From: Sphingomonas hankookensis
GTDB lineage: Bacteria > Pseudomonadota > Alphaproteobacteria > Sphingomonadales > Sphingomonadaceae
NCBI RefSeq assembly: GCF_028551275.1
Contig: NZ_CP117025.1
Location: 2,968,001-3,032,000 of the forward strand
DNA: 64,000 nucleotides
Reading direction: 5' to 3'
Below, one piece after another: positions 51,915-61,934 of the stretch. The translations under genes and the position numbers were made by a program. Below the pieces are notes generated by a model, which searched no databases, was not told the origin of the DNA, and saw only the letters and a program-made list of their open reading frames with translations. Numbering within the stretch: position 1 is the stretch's first letter; every line of letters begins with the position of its first letter.

Positions 51915-52649
51915 ATGTCCCGCCCCACCCTGATCTTCCTGCATGCGCTGGGCATGCGCGCGCGATCGTGGCGATTGGTGCGGGAGCGGCTGGGGGATGT
52001 TCCATCGATCGCGCTCGACCTGCCGGGTTTCGGATCGGCGGCGGATCGCGGCGGCGGGGACGTGGCGGGCATGGTCGCGGCGGTGCGGCCGGTGGTGGCC
52101 GATGCCGGACGGTGTGTGCTGGTGGGGCACAGCATGGGCGGCAAGATCGCGACGATCGTCGCGGCGCAGGAGGGGCCGGCGGTGGCCGGGGTCGTGCTGG
52201 TCGCCGCTTCGCCGCCGGCGCCCGAACCGATCGACGAGGCGCGGCGGGCGCGGATGATCGAGTGGTTCGCGGACGGCAGCATATCGCAGGAGGATGCGGC
52301 GGCGTTCGTCGATGCCAACTGCGCCGCGCCGCTACCGCCGGTGCTGCGGGAACAGGCGGTTGCGGACGTGCGGCATGCCCGGGCGGCGGCATGGACCGGG
52401 TGGCTGGAGCATGGCAGCCGCGAGGACTGGCGCGAACGGGTCGGTCGCATCGGGGTGCCGGCGCTGATCGTCGCGGGGGCGGAGGACGGCGATCTGGGCG
52501 AGGCGGCGCAGCGGCGGCTGAACCTGCCGCATTATCCCGATGGCCGGGTCGAGGTGGTGGCGGACGCCGCGCACCTCATCCCCTACGAACAGCCGGACCG
52601 GCTGGCGGCGCTGATCGCGGATCATGTCCGCCGAGCCGATCAGGCATAG
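51915..52649 (+). CDS. Alpha/beta hydrolase
   Basis: The protein has 244 residues. The nucleophile elbow is VLVGHSMGGKIA (Ser73), the oxyanion region is TLIFLHALGM, and the catalytic His lies in DAAHLIPYEQPDR; the Asp is probably in LIVAGAEDGDL. No signal peptide. Substrate unknown. ATG at 51915 was chosen over a TTG 36 bases upstream by comparison with family N-termini; neither has a strong ribosome-binding site. Its 3' end overlaps the convergent GST by 10 bases. Confidence 0.85.
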   Translation: MSRPTLIFLHALGMRARSWRLVRERLGDVPSIALDLPGFGSAADRGGGDVAGMVAAVRPVVADAGRCVLVGHSMGGKIATIVAAQEGPAVAGVVLVAASPPAPEPIDEARRARMIEWFADGSISQEDAAAFVDANCAAPLPPVLREQAVADVRHARAAAWTGWLEHGSREDWRERVGRIGVPALIVAGAEDGDLGEAAQRRLNLPHYPDGRVEVVADAAHLIPYEQPDRLAALIADHVRRADQA

Positions 52650-53284
52650 GCATAGGCCCCGCCGGCGGCGAGCGCGGCGCGATAGGCCGGGCGAGCATGG
52701 ATGCGGTCGAGCCAGGCGATGATGTGCGGGCGCGAACCGTCGAGCCCGGCGCGATTGCGGGCGGCCTCCAGCGGGAAGCTCATCATCACGTCGGCGGCGG
52801 TCATCGCGTCGCCGGCGAACCAGTCATGGCTGGCGAGGTGCTGTTCGACATAGTCGAGATGGACGTCGATCATCGGCTGCACCTTCTTCTGCGCGGCCTT
52901 GCCCAGCAACGGCACGCGGCCGAGCACCAGCTTGACCAGCAGCGGCGGCATCAGCGAGCCTTCGGCATAGTGCAGGAAATGGCGGTAGTGCAGCGCGTTG
53001 CGGCGATGCACGGGCATGCCCAGCCGGCCATCGGCCTTTTCGACCAGATATTCGACGATCGCCCCGGTTTCGGCGACGACCAGCGATCCCCCGGCGCTGC
53101 CGGCGTCGCTGTCTTCGATCACCGGCGACTTGCCCAGCGGATGGACGCGGCGCAGTTCCGGCGGTGCGAGCATCGTCGCCTTGTTCCGCTCATAGCGCTT
53201 CACCGCATAGGGAAGGCCCAGTTCCTCCAGCAGCCAGAGCACCCGCTGCGACCGGGAATTTTCGAGGTGGTGGACGACGATCAT
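52640..53284 (-). CDS. Glutathione S-transferase family protein
   Basis: The protein has 214 residues. The thioredoxin-like N-domain has VVHHLENSRSQRVLWLLEEL, with Ser as likely thiolate-stabilising residue, and HPLGKSPVIED, the cis-Pro glutathione loop. An all-helical C-domain has WFAGDAMTAADVMMSFPLE, the GST N-capping box. The substrate is unknown. It is convergent with the hydrolase. Confidence 0.9.
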   Translation of the reverse strand: MIVVHHLENSRSQRVLWLLEELGLPYAVKRYERNKATMLAPPELRRVHPLGKSPVIEDSDAGSAGGSLVVAETGAIVEYLVEKADGRLGMPVHRRNALHYRHFLHYAEGSLMPPLLVKLVLGRVPLLGKAAQKKVQPMIDVHLDYVEQHLASHDWFAGDAMTAADVMMSFPLEAARNRAGLDGSRPHIIAWLDRIHARPAYRAALAAGGAYAYA

Positions 53285-53468
53285 CGCTGAATTCCCAAGG
53301 CGTTGCGGAACATGAGGCAGGCAATGCGACAGGCCGCGATCGGTTGCAGCGGATCGGACGAACGGCGGCGCGGAAGTTGGCGAAGGTTACGGATTTCGTA
53401 TGTTTGCGGCGTCCCCGCCCCTGCGCAAATAAAGCTATTTTACAACTACTTAGCCTGCCACAAACAGC

Positions 53469-53496
53469 CATCGGGCGGCACCTTGGCCGCCCGATG
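53469..53496 (-). terminator. Hairpin terminator after recA
   Basis: CATCGGGCGGC pairs with GCCGCCCGATG over 11 bases around a six-base loop, five bases past the recA stop on the minus strand. A short T-rich run follows. Confidence 0.72.
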
Positions 53497-53501
53497 TTGG
53501 T

Positions 53502-54596
53502 TCACATGTCGTCGTCGCCATCCTCGGCATCGGGACCGGTCATCATTTCCTCGGCCACCTTTTCGGTCCGCTGCCGGATCGAGGCCTCCAGCTTGTCGCG
53601 CAGTTCCGGATGTTCGGTCAGGAAGGTCTTGGCGTTCTCACGCCCCTGCCCGATCCGCACGCTGTCATAGCTGAACCACGCGCCCGATTTCTCGACGAGG
53701 CCGGCCTTCACGCCCAGGTCGAGGATCTCGCCGATCTTCGAGATACCCTGCCCGTACATGATGTCGAATTCGACCTGCTTGAACGGAGGCGCGACCTTGT
53801 TCTTCACCACCTTCACGCGGGTCGCGTTGCCGATGATCTCGTCACGGTCCTTGATCTGGCCGGTGCGACGGATGTCGAGCCGGACCGAGGCGTAGAATTT
53901 CAGCGCGTTGCCGCCGGTCGTGGTTTCCGGGTTGCCGTACATCACGCCGATCTTCATGCGCAGCTGGTTGATGAAGATCACCATGCAGCGCGAACGGCTG
54001 ATCGATCCGGTCAGCTTGCGCAAGCTCTGCGACATCAGGCGCGCCTGCAGGCCGACATGGCTGTCGCCCATCTCGCCCTCGATTTCCGCGCGCGGCACGA
54101 GCGCTGCGACCGAATCAACCACCAGCACGTCGATCGCGTTCGAACGGACCAGCGTATCGGTGATTTCGAGCGCCTGTTCGCCGGTATCGGGCTGCGACAC
54201 GATCAGTTCGTCGATGTTGACGCCCAGCTTCTTCGCATAGACCGGGTCGAGCGCGTGTTCGGCGTCGACGAACGCGGCGGTGCCGCCATTCTTCTGCGCC
54301 TCGGCGATCACATGCAGCGCGAGCGTCGTCTTGCCCGAGCTTTCCGGCCCGTACACTTCGATCACGCGCCCGCGCGGAAGGCCGCCGACGCCGAGTGCGA
54401 TGTCGAGGCCGAGCGACCCGGTCGAGATCGCCTCGACCTGCATCGCTTCCTTCTGGCCCAGCTTCATCGCCGAACCCTTGCCGAATGCCCGGTCGATCTG
54501 CGCCAGCGCGGCGTCGAGCGCCTTTTGCCGTTCGCCCGCCGCCTTGTCGTTCGCTGCCGCCATCTTGCTATCGACCGCCTTCAGATTTGCCGCCAT
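53502..54596 (-). CDS. recA: Recombinase A
   Basis: The protein has 364 residues. Walker A is GPESSGKT, and the conserved [19 protein letters not shown] segment, [15 protein letters not shown] and [22 protein letters not shown] are present. The acidic tail is DAEDGDDDM. RecA forms filaments on single-stranded DNA for recombination and activates LexA self-cleavage. AAAGG precedes the ATG. A clear SOS box was not found in the 180-base upstream gap, although several GTTC sequences are present. Confidence 0.98.
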   Translation of the reverse strand: MAANLKAVDSKMAAANDKAAGERQKALDAALAQIDRAFGKGSAMKLGQKEAMQVEAISTGSLGLDIALGVGGLPRGRVIEVYGPESSGKTTLALHVIAEAQKNGGTAAFVDAEHALDPVYAKKLGVNIDELIVSQPDTGEQALEITDTLVRSNAIDVLVVDSVAALVPRAEIEGEMGDSHVGLQARLMSQSLRKLTGSISRSRCMVIFINQLRMKIGVMYGNPETTTGGNALKFYASVRLDIRRTGQIKDRDEIIGNATRVKVVKNKVAPPFKQVEFDIMYGQGISKIGEILDLGVKAGLVEKSGAWFSYDSVRIGQGRENAKTFLTEHPELRDKLEASIRQRTEKVAEEMMTGPDAEDGDDDM

Positions 54597-54777
54597 GTCC
54601 AGCCTTTCGCGTAGAGCAACCGCGTCGAGGGTTCAACGCGCCTTTGTTGGATTTGCATGTATTCGTTTTGTTCCCATTCCGCAAGAGTTGTTCGCTTCGG
54701 CGATAAACGCGATCGTGGTGCTGGTAGACCGTGCCGCCATCAAGAAAGACGATGGGCCACCAAGGAGGGAGAGCGAC

Positions 54778-55284
54778 ATGACGACACGGACATGGCTGGC
54801 GCTGGCGACTGGGATCGGCGGACTGCTGTCCACTGCGGCGACCGGGCCATTACCGGCATCGTGAACACCGCTTGACGACAGCGACGCTTCGCTTTGCACG
54901 CCAGCGGAAACGCCGCTGGCCGTCTGCACGATCGGCCGCAAGCGCGTGTCGATTTGTTCGCAGGGCAAGACATCGGTCTATCGCTATGGCCAACCCGGGC
55001 GGATCGAACTGGTCGCGTCCGACCTGTACTGGGCGAGCACCGGCTATTCGGGCGGGGGCGAGTTGCAGGTTACCGCGCGCAACAAGGGTCATTCCTACAC
55101 GCTGTTCGATCGGATCGTGCGGACCGGGTTCGGGGCGGACGGGCTGAACCATCCGAAGGCGGACTCGGGCTTGGTCGTACGGCGGGGCGCGAAGATCGTG
55201 TCGGCGCGACAATGCAACCTGGTGCAGCCGATCGCGGCAGAAGTGCGCGAGCGGCTGCCAGAGGGCGGGATGGTGGAGCATTGA
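54778..55284 (+). pseudogene. Secreted-protein gene interrupted by an in-frame TGA
   Basis: A strong ribosome-binding site (AAGGAGG) precedes ATG at 54778, and the first 28 codons encode a signal-peptide-like sequence (MTTRTWLALATGIGGLLSTA). A TGA follows at 54862-54864. The same frame then continues open for 139 codons to 55284, with Cys-rich, beta-like sequence (SLCTPAETPLAVCTIG, VASDLYWASTGYSGGG, LQVTARNKGHSYTLFDRIV) ending GGMVEH. One base change (for example to CGA or TGG) would restore a 167-residue secreted protein. No SECIS-type element was looked for in detail; a recent nonsense mutation or a sequence error is likelier. Confidence 0.72.
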
Positions 55285-55313
55285 GCGGCTCTTCTTCCCC
55301 CGTGCCGTGGCGC

Positions 55314-56501
55314 CTATTGCATCGGCGAGCCGACCGGGGCGATCTGGTCTGCTGCCGCTGCCGTGGCTGCTTCCGCGACCCGGCGCTTCTGCGCGGCGCT
55401 CATCGCTTCGGTCTCCGTCAGGTCGACGATGTGCGTGGTTGCCGGCCCCGACCGTTGCGCGATGCGCGTACCGGTTACGAAGTTGAAGGTCGATCGGATC
55501 GTGAAACGGTCAATCCGGTAAATGCCGGGATGCACCGAGGGTACATCCAACGGAATATACCGCCGTTCGCGGACCTGTTGCAGCACGGCACGTTCCCATC
55601 GACCCAGTCCGGACGGGGTCAATATCTCCGCATCCGCGGTTCGTCCGTCCGGCCGAATCCAGTATCCCACATCCGCCAATGCGATATCGCCATTCGCCGC
55701 CCCGTTGGAAATCATACCATCGGGGGCGTTGACGTCCTCCACCGGTCGCGAAGACAATAGCATCGGACGGGCGACAGCCGACTGGCGGAGCCGTGCGGCC
55801 AGCGCATCGATCGCACCAGCATCCCCCTTGCGCAGGGCGATGCGCGCCAGGAATATCGCGCGCAGATCGGCCATGGCGCGGTTGGCCGGGCCGGCGATCG
55901 CAACGGCTTCGTCCATCAGTTGAATCGCGCGCTTCTCGTTGCCCGACCCCATTTCCAGCCACGCCCGGCGGAACGTGGCTCCTGCTGCGAGATCCTTCTT
56001 TCCGGTATTCAGCGCCAGGCGCTGAACCTTGGTCAGGATACCGGATGCGGTGGAGACATTTCCGTTTTCCACCAGATCACGGGCGAAGCCCATCTCCTCG
56101 ACCAATGTCGAAGGGTTGTCCTCGCCCATATATTTGCGAAGAACCTGTACGTTGCTGCGCGACGCGGAAACCCATTCCCGCTGATACCCCTCATGTTCCG
56201 CGACAGTAGCGAGCGTTGCATACAGACTGGAAACCGGTCCGGGCAGTTGAGCGGCATGACGGCGGTTACGCGCGATGGACCGCAGCAGCGTATGCCGGGC
56301 CTTGGCATATTGTCCGCCGGAGAACATCTCAACCGACGCTTGCAGTGAAGCCTCTACATCCTCGGCCGGCGGGCATTGGCGCGACAGGCAGGCTGCCAGT
56401 GCATCCGTCGCGCGGTGACCGACGACGACGATCTCTTCGGTCGGAACGACTGTAGGCGGGACGGTCGTCTGTGCGGCCACCAGCAGGATCGAGGACAGCA
56501 T
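55314..56501 (-). CDS. Secreted helical-repeat protein with TonB-C-like tail
   Basis: The protein has 395 residues with a short signal peptide (MLSSILLVAAQ) and VPTEEIVVVGHRA, which looks like a TonB-box/plug-start phrase. Helical TPR-like repeats follow (QYAKARHTLLRSIARNRR, KRAIQLMDEAVAIAG). A C-terminal region reads DVGYWIRPDGRTADAEILTP then WERAVLQQVRERRYIPL, the layout of a TonB C-terminal domain. It is a periplasmic protein that may bind receptors, but this is inference. It is convergent with the broken gene upstream. Confidence 0.65.
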   Translation of the reverse strand: MLSSILLVAAQTTVPPTVVPTEEIVVVGHRATDALAACLSRQCPPAEDVEASLQASVEMFSGGQYAKARHTLLRSIARNRRHAAQLPGPVSSLYATLATVAEHEGYQREWVSASRSNVQVLRKYMGEDNPSTLVEEMGFARDLVENGNVSTASGILTKVQRLALNTGKKDLAAGATFRRAWLEMGSGNEKRAIQLMDEAVAIAGPANRAMADLRAIFLARIALRKGDAGAIDALAARLRQSAVARPMLLSSRPVEDVNAPDGMISNGAANGDIALADVGYWIRPDGRTADAEILTPSGLGRWERAVLQQVRERRYIPLDVPSVHPGIYRIDRFTIRSTFNFVTGTRIAQRSGPATTHIVDLTETEAMSAAQKRRVAEAATAAAADQIAPVGSPMQ

Positions 56502-56564
56502 GGTATCATGCTCGCTGTCCCACCAGGATGTGTCAATGGGTCGTCGCCAACTCGACGCCCCAGA

Positions 56565-56918
56565 TCACCCCAGGTCGTTCAGCGCCTGCTCGACCGCGTC
56601 CATCGTGAACGGCTTCGACAGGACCGGGCGGTCGCGGTGCGCCGGTTCGATCGTGTCGCCCGACCCGCCGGTCGCCAGCACGAACGGGATGCCCGCCGCC
56701 GCCAGCTTGTCCGCCACCGGCCAGCTCTTTTCCCCGCCGCGCAGATGCACGTCGAGGATCGCGCCGTCGATGCCACCCTGGTCGATCGCCGACACGGCGG
56801 ACGCCACGCTGTCGGCGGTCCCGGCGACGGTGCGGCCGAGCATGTCGAGGAAATCCTCGAGCATCATGGCGATCAGGGGTTCGTCCTCAACCAGGAGGAT
56901 ACGCGCAGGCGACGTCAT
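56565..56918 (-). CDS. Single-domain response regulator
   Basis: The protein has 117 residues, a stand-alone REC domain. The acidic pair is in LLVEDEPLIA, the phospho-acceptor Asp56 in GAILDVHLRGG, and the Lys in VLSKPFTMD. It has no output domain. It lies 57 bases downstream of cckA on the same strand and may take phosphate from it or another kinase. Confidence 0.92.
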   Translation of the reverse strand: MTSPARILLVEDEPLIAMMLEDFLDMLGRTVAGTADSVASAVSAIDQGGIDGAILDVHLRGGEKSWPVADKLAAAGIPFVLATGGSGDTIEPAHRDRPVLSKPFTMDAVEQALNDLG

Positions 56919-56975
56919 ACGCGCCGACCCTTAGCGGTCAAAGCGGGAACGCCGCAACCGATTTCGTCGCGCCGG

Positions 56976-59363
56976 TCAGGACTTTGCCAACGCATCGCGC
57001 GCCGCCGTCGCCAGTTGCTGTACCGAAAAGGGTTTCGGGAGGAAAGAAACCTGATCCAGATCAATCGACCGTCGCAACTGTTCCTCGGCATAGCCCGACA
57101 TGAACAGGATCGGCAGCGTCGGATAGACCTTGCGGACATGGCGGACCATCGTCGGGCCGTCCATCGTCGGCATGACGACGTCGGAGATCAGCAGGTCGAT
57201 ATGCGGCCGGTCGGCGAGTAGTTCGAGCGCGGCCTCGCCATGTTCGGCGGTCATGACGGTATAGCCCTGCCGCGCCAGCGCGCGTTCGGCGATGGCGCGG
57301 ACCATGTCCTCGTCCTCGACCAGCAGGATCGTGCCCGATCCCCAGGCCGGCTCGGTCGGCTCGCTCTTGAGCTTGGGATTGGTGCCAAGGCGCGGCGGTT
57401 CGGCGGCGGCGGCGTGGACCGGCAGGTGGATGGTGAAGGTCGACCCCTGTCCCGGACGCGATTCGGCAAAGATATAGCCGCCCGACTGCTTGATGATGCC
57501 ATAGACGGTCGACAGGCCGAGGCCGGTGCCCTTCCCCACTTCCTTGGTCGTGAAGAAGGGTTCGAAGATCTTGGGCAGCACGTCGGCGGGGATACCGGTG
57601 CCGGTGTCGGATACCTTCAGCGTCACATAATCGCCGACCGGCAGCACGTCGTCGTCCATCGCGCGGACTTCCTGCGCGCTGGTCGCCAGCGTCTCGATGG
57701 TCAGCACGTTGCGGTTGCCGCCCTGCGAGAGCATCGCGTCGCGGGCATTGACCGCGAGGTTGACGACGACCTGTTCGAGCTGGCCCGGATCGGCGCGGAC
57801 CGAGCCCAGCCCGCGACCATGGTTGACGACCAGCTGGACGGTCTCGCCGAGCAGGCGCTTCAGGAGGTTCGACACCTCCGAAATCACGTCGGGCAGCTGC
57901 AGCACCTGCGGGCGCAGCGTCTGCTGGCGCGAGAAGGCGAGCAGCTGGCGGGTCAGGCTGGCGGCGCGGTTCGAATTGGCGCGGATCTGCTGGATGTCGT
58001 CATAGTCGCTGTCGCCGGGCGAATGGCGCATAAGCATCAGGTCGCAATGGCCGATGATCGCGGTCAGGATGTTGTTGAAATCATGCGCGACGCCGCCGGC
58101 GAGCTGGCCGACCGCCTGCATCTTGGTCGCCTGCGCCACCTGCCGCTTGAGTTTGCCCTCCTCGCCGGTATCGCGCAGCGAGAGGACGACGGCGGCTTCG
58201 CCCAGCCCGCGCGCACCGGCGATCGACAGCGCGATCGGCTCCTCCGACCGGTCGTTGAGGCGGACCGCCATGTCGGCACTGTGCTGCGCCCCGCCGGCGA
58301 AGCGGCGGACGGCATCGGCGAGCGCGGCCTTGTCCTCGCGCACCACCAGGTCGCCGGGATAGAGCGGCGGCGCGACCGGATTGACGCCGGTCGCGCGGAC
58401 GAAGGCGTCGTTCATGTGCAGGAAGCGGCCGTCGCGATCGACTAGCGCCATGCCGACCGGCAGCAGCGAGACGAGCGCGCGGACCTGCGCCGCCGATCCC
58501 GGCGCGGCGATCGGCATCAGCCCGACGGGCGCCTCTTCCTCGTCCAGCATCGCGACCAGCATCGGGCCGTCGGGATCGTCGACGAACGGCACCTGCACGA
58601 TGCGAAGCGGGTCGCCGCCCAGCCCTTCGCGTTCGAAACGGACGCGGCCGCGGCTGTCGGTGACGAGGAAACGGGCGAAATCGCGGCCCTCGATCGTGGC
58701 GTCCTCGTTGCCGACGGCGCGGGCGCGGAAGACGCGGTTGGCGGCGCGGATACGGCCATCGGCGCTCAGGAGCGCGACCATCACCCCCGCCCCGCCCAGC
58801 CGTTCGCCGACATCGCCCGCGATCATCGCGCGCATCGTCACCGCCTCGGCGATCGCCTGTCCGCCTTCGAAACGCCAGACGAGCATCGCTTCCCCGGCGC
58901 GGGCGAGCGTCGCGACCAGCGGGGCGTCGCCCTGTCGCACGGTGACCCTGGCATCGCCGTCGCGCCACGCCGACCGGGCGGCGCCGGCCAGCGCGCTGGC
59001 ATCGACGCCATCGCCCAGCACGCCGGGCGGAGTCGGATAGCCGCCGAACAGCGCGGCATAGCGGTCGTTGGCGCAGACGAGGCGGCCGGCGCGGTCGGTG
59101 ACGGCGAGCGCGTGCGGGCTGACCGAGGCGAGCGTCTGCGCCAGCGACCAGTCGACCACCGGCTCCGTGGCTTCAGCCGATCCGGTCCAGTGGCGGACGC
59201 CCAGCGCAACGCCGGCCAACACGACCGCCGCCGCGACGAAGCCGATCGCCACGGGCAGGCTGCCGATCGTCCACAGGATGATCCCGGCCGCGATGGCCCC
59301 GGCGACCAGCGCGATGGCGAGCGGCAGGACCGGCGAAGAGGCGGACGGGGATTTCGACAGCAT
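56976..59363 (-). CDS. cckA: Hybrid histidine kinase CckA
   Basis: The protein has 795 residues: two N-terminal transmembrane helices ([38 protein letters not shown]), PAS-like sensor regions, and a HisKA domain with His427 in [15 protein letters not shown]. The ATPase domain has [20 protein letters not shown] and [13 protein letters not shown]-terminal receiver domain has [11 protein letters not shown] and [13 protein letters not shown]. CckA feeds ChpT and CtrA, the cell-cycle regulators. Placement beside recA is usual in sphingomonads. chpT and ctrA are not in the window. Confidence 0.93.
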   Translation of the reverse strand: MLSKSPSASSPVLPLAIALVAGAIAAGIILWTIGSLPVAIGFVAAAVVLAGVALGVRHWTGSAEATEPVVDWSLAQTLASVSPHALAVTDRAGRLVCANDRYAALFGGYPTPPGVLGDGVDASALAGAARSAWRDGDARVTVRQGDAPLVATLARAGEAMLVWRFEGGQAIAEAVTMRAMIAGDVGERLGGAGVMVALLSADGRIRAANRVFRARAVGNEDATIEGRDFARFLVTDSRGRVRFEREGLGGDPLRIVQVPFVDDPDGPMLVAMLDEEEAPVGLMPIAAPGSAAQVRALVSLLPVGMALVDRDGRFLHMNDAFVRATGVNPVAPPLYPGDLVVREDKAALADAVRRFAGGAQHSADMAVRLNDRSEEPIALSIAGARGLGEAAVVLSLRDTGEEGKLKRQVAQATKMQAVGQLAGGVAHDFNNILTAIIGHCDLMLMRHSPGDSDYDDIQQIRANSNRAASLTRQLLAFSRQQTLRPQVLQLPDVISEVSNLLKRLLGETVQLVVNHGRGLGSVRADPGQLEQVVVNLAVNARDAMLSQGGNRNVLTIETLATSAQEVRAMDDDVLPVGDYVTLKVSDTGTGIPADVLPKIFEPFFTTKEVGKGTGLGLSTVYGIIKQSGGYIFAESRPGQGSTFTIHLPVHAAAAEPPRLGTNPKLKSEPTEPAWGSGTILLVEDEDMVRAIAERALARQGYTVMTAEHGEAALELLADRPHIDLLISDVVMPTMDGPTMVRHVRKVYPTLPILFMSGYAEEQLRRSIDLDQVSFLPKPFSVQQLATAARDALAKS

Positions 59364-59477
59364 GTCGAAGCTGTTGCGGCGCTTGGGGGGGCGGCGTCAA
59401 GCGGCGGTTCGGGTGATCGGACGTAGGGGCGCGATCGGGTAGGGTTTGGTGGGTCGTGTGGGCGTGCGCTTCGCTAT

Positions 59478-59500
59478 CCGTACCCCCGGGCAGGCGGAAC
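59478..59500. repeat. Family C fragment
   Basis: CCGTACCCCCGGGCAGGCGG matches one arm of family C. No second arm lies nearby, so it is a remnant. It lies in the 404-base gap 59364-59767, which otherwise holds only one family A and one family C repeat. Confidence 0.6.
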
Positions 59501-59535
59501 GAGGTTTGAGGAAGACAGGATCGCCGCACTATCTC

Positions 59536-59619
59536 GTCACCCCGGACTTGATCCGGGGTCCCGCTTTCTTTCGACGGTCGAGAATAAGAAGCGGGACCCC
59601 GGGTCAAGCCCGGGGTGAC
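59536..59619. repeat. Family A inverted repeat, full copy 3
   Basis: Two long arms (left GTCACCCCGGACTTGATCCG, right ending CCCGGGGTGAC) pair across a short centre. The right arm carries the GGGTCAAGCCC variant. It lies between cckA and the M13 peptidase gene, next to a family C repeat. Confidence 0.92.
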
Positions 59620-59651
59620 GGAGGGAGGTGAGGTATCGCCCCGCCCCATTC

Positions 59652-59746
59652 CCGTACTCCGGCGGAGGCCGGGGTTCAGTTGGGTTACGGTCGTGAGGAA
59701 CAAACGCATGTTCCGTAACTGGCCCCCGGCCTTCGCCGGGGTACGG
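59652..59746. repeat. Family C inverted repeat, copy 2
   Basis: CCGTACTCCGGCGGAGGCCG pairs imperfectly with CGGCCTTCGCCGGGGTACGG, with further TTCAGTTGGGTTACGG / CCGTAACTGG pairing inside. It lies 21 bases past the 3' end of the M13 peptidase gene. Confidence 0.85.
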
Positions 59747-59767
59747 TCATGGAACGTGCCAGTCCGC

Positions 59768-61831
59768 TTACCAGATGCGGACGCGCTGTTCGGGGGCGAG
59801 GAAGAGATATTCGCCCGCCGCCGGCTTGTAGCCCTGATACCAGGGGTCGAGGTTGCGCACGACCCAGGCGCGCTGTTCGGAGGGGCTGTGCGGGTCGGTC
59901 AGCAGCCGCTGGCGCAGATTCGCCTCGCGGTAGCTGCGCCGCCACACCTGCGCCCAGCCGAGGTAGAAACGCTGTTCGGGGCCGAAGCCGTCGATCACCT
60001 TCTGATCGTTCGGATAGGCATGGGTATAGGCGTCCCACGCGGCGGTCAGGCCGGCGAGGTCGGCGATGTTTTCGCCGAGCGTCAGTTCGCCCTTCACATG
60101 CAGGCCGGGCAGCGGTTCATAGGCGTCATACTGCTTGACCAGTGCCGCCGTGCGTTCCTCGAAGCGCTTCACGTCCTGCGGCGTCCACCAGTCGGTGAGG
60201 CTGCCATTGACGTCGTATTTGCGGCCCTGATCGTCGAAATGGTGGCTGATCTCGTGGCCGATCACCGCGCCGATCGCGCCGTAATTGACCGCCGGATCGG
60301 CGTTCGGATCGAAGAAGGGCGGCTGCAGGATCGCGGCGGGGAATACGATCTCGTTCATCACCGGGTTCGCGTACGCGTTCACGGTCATGGGGGTCATGAA
60401 CCATTCCCACTTCTGGATCGGCTTGCCCAGATGCTGCACGTTGTAGCGCTGCTGCCACTGGTTCGCGCGCAACATGTTGCCGAAGGCGTCTCCCGGCGTG
60501 ATCGTCAGGTCGCTCATGTCGCGCCACCGGTCGGGATAGCCGATCTTGGGCGTGAAGGCGGCGAGCTTCGCCCGCGCCTTCGCCTTGGTCTCCGGCGCCA
60601 TCCAGTCGAGATTGTCGATCCGGCGCCCCATGGCCTCCGTCACGTTGCGGACCAGTTCGTCGGCCGCCGCCTTGGTCGCGGGCGGGAAGAATTTGGCGAC
60701 ATAGGCCTTGCTGACATCGTCGGCGACCGCTTCCGAAGTGAAGTCGACCGCGCGCTTCCAGCGCTCCTCCTGCTGCGGCGTGCCCGACAGGACGGTGCCG
60801 TAGAAGGTGAAGCTTTCCTGGTCGAACGCCTGCGGCAGGACGCCGGCGAACCCGTCGAGCGAGCGGACGAGCAGCTGGTCCTTGAGCACGGCGAGCGGCG
60901 CCGCGCCGATCACCTTCGCCATGCCGGTGAAGGCGGTCGGCTGGGCGACGATCACGTCGGGGGTGTTCGCACCGAGCGTGCGGAAATAGGTCGCGAAGTC
61001 GAAGCCCGGCGCGCGACGCTGCAGGTCGGCGACGGTCATCTTGTTATAGGTCTTGTTCGCGTCGCGGCTTTCGATCCGCGTCCAGTGCGCGCGGGCGATC
61101 TGCGTCTCGAACGCGACGATCGCGGCAGCGCGGGCGGCGGCATTGGGTTCGCCGGCCAGCGTCAGCATCTTGGCGAGATGCGCCTGATACGCCTTGCGCT
61201 GTTCGACCAGCTTCGCATCGGTCGACAGGTAATAATCGCGGTCGGGCATGCCGAGCCCGCCCTGCGACGTCTGCAGCGCATAGACGGTCGGGGTCTTGTC
61301 GTCCGGGCCGACATAGGCGCTGAAGGGCGCACCGACGCCGGCCTGCGACGCCTTGGCCGCCAGCGCGGCATAGCCGGCCTTCGACGAAAGCCCCTTGATC
61401 TCGGTCAGCCACGGCTGGATCGGGGCCAGCCCCTTCGCCTCGATCGCGGCCTGGTCGAGATAGGTGGCATAGGCGACGCCGATCTTCGAATTGGGATCAC
61501 CCTTCGCCGCGTCGAGCAGTTCGCGGGTGCGCGACTTCGACAGGTCGTCCAATGCGGTGAACATGCCGTAGTTCGACTTGTCGGCCGGGATCGGCGTGAT
61601 CTTTTCCCAGGTGCCGTTGGCATATTTGTAGAAATTGTCGCCGGGCTTCACGCTGCGGTCCATGCCGGCGACGTCGAAGCCGAAATCGCCGATCTCGGGC
61701 TTGGGCGCGGGGGCGGCGGTTTCGGTTACCGCGATCGGATCGGCATTGCCGGTTTGCGGTGGCGGCGTGGTCGCGCAGGCCGACAGGGCCGACGCCGCAA
61801 GCAGGGTGGTGAGGACGAAACTACGCCGCAT
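59768..61831 (-). CDS. M13-family (neprilysin/PepO-like) metallopeptidase lipoprotein
   Basis: The protein has 687 residues with lipobox LSAC after a signal peptide (MRRSFVLTTLLAASALSACA). The zinc motif HEISH is at 526-530 in AVIGHEISHHFDDQG, and the third ligand Glu is in LTLGENIADLAG. VNAYANPVMNEIVFPAAIL and the C-terminal VRIW ending are typical of M13. It probably sits in the periplasm anchored to the outer membrane and cleaves peptides. Family B copy 2 lies upstream. Confidence 0.94.
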   Translation of the reverse strand: MRRSFVLTTLLAASALSACATTPPPQTGNADPIAVTETAAPAPKPEIGDFGFDVAGMDRSVKPGDNFYKYANGTWEKITPIPADKSNYGMFTALDDLSKSRTRELLDAAKGDPNSKIGVAYATYLDQAAIEAKGLAPIQPWLTEIKGLSSKAGYAALAAKASQAGVGAPFSAYVGPDDKTPTVYALQTSQGGLGMPDRDYYLSTDAKLVEQRKAYQAHLAKMLTLAGEPNAAARAAAIVAFETQIARAHWTRIESRDANKTYNKMTVADLQRRAPGFDFATYFRTLGANTPDVIVAQPTAFTGMAKVIGAAPLAVLKDQLLVRSLDGFAGVLPQAFDQESFTFYGTVLSGTPQQEERWKRAVDFTSEAVADDVSKAYVAKFFPPATKAAADELVRNVTEAMGRRIDNLDWMAPETKAKARAKLAAFTPKIGYPDRWRDMSDLTITPGDAFGNMLRANQWQQRYNVQHLGKPIQKWEWFMTPMTVNAYANPVMNEIVFPAAILQPPFFDPNADPAVNYGAIGAVIGHEISHHFDDQGRKYDVNGSLTDWWTPQDVKRFEERTAALVKQYDAYEPLPGLHVKGELTLGENIADLAGLTAAWDAYTHAYPNDQKVIDGFGPEQRFYLGWAQVWRRSYREANLRQRLLTDPHSPSEQRAWVVRNLDPWYQGYKPAAGEYLFLAPEQRVRIW

Positions 61832-61934
61832 CGAATAAGCCTCTTCGTATCGGGTGATACGTTATGCTGCACCCGGGCTTATCGATCGTCAATATCTAGC
61901 TTGGGTTGGGTGCGATCCCTTGCTCCTTCCCAAT

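Noticed and set aside
54597..54720. Possible alphaproteobacterial SOS box (GTTC-n7-GTTC) upstream of recA
   Set aside because: Several GTTC sequences are present, but none are spaced by seven bases, so the operator cannot be supported.
54862..54864. In-frame TGA read as selenocysteine
   Set aside because: It directly follows a signal peptide, the protein has no selenoprotein-like motif and no sel genes are in view; a nonsense change is simpler.
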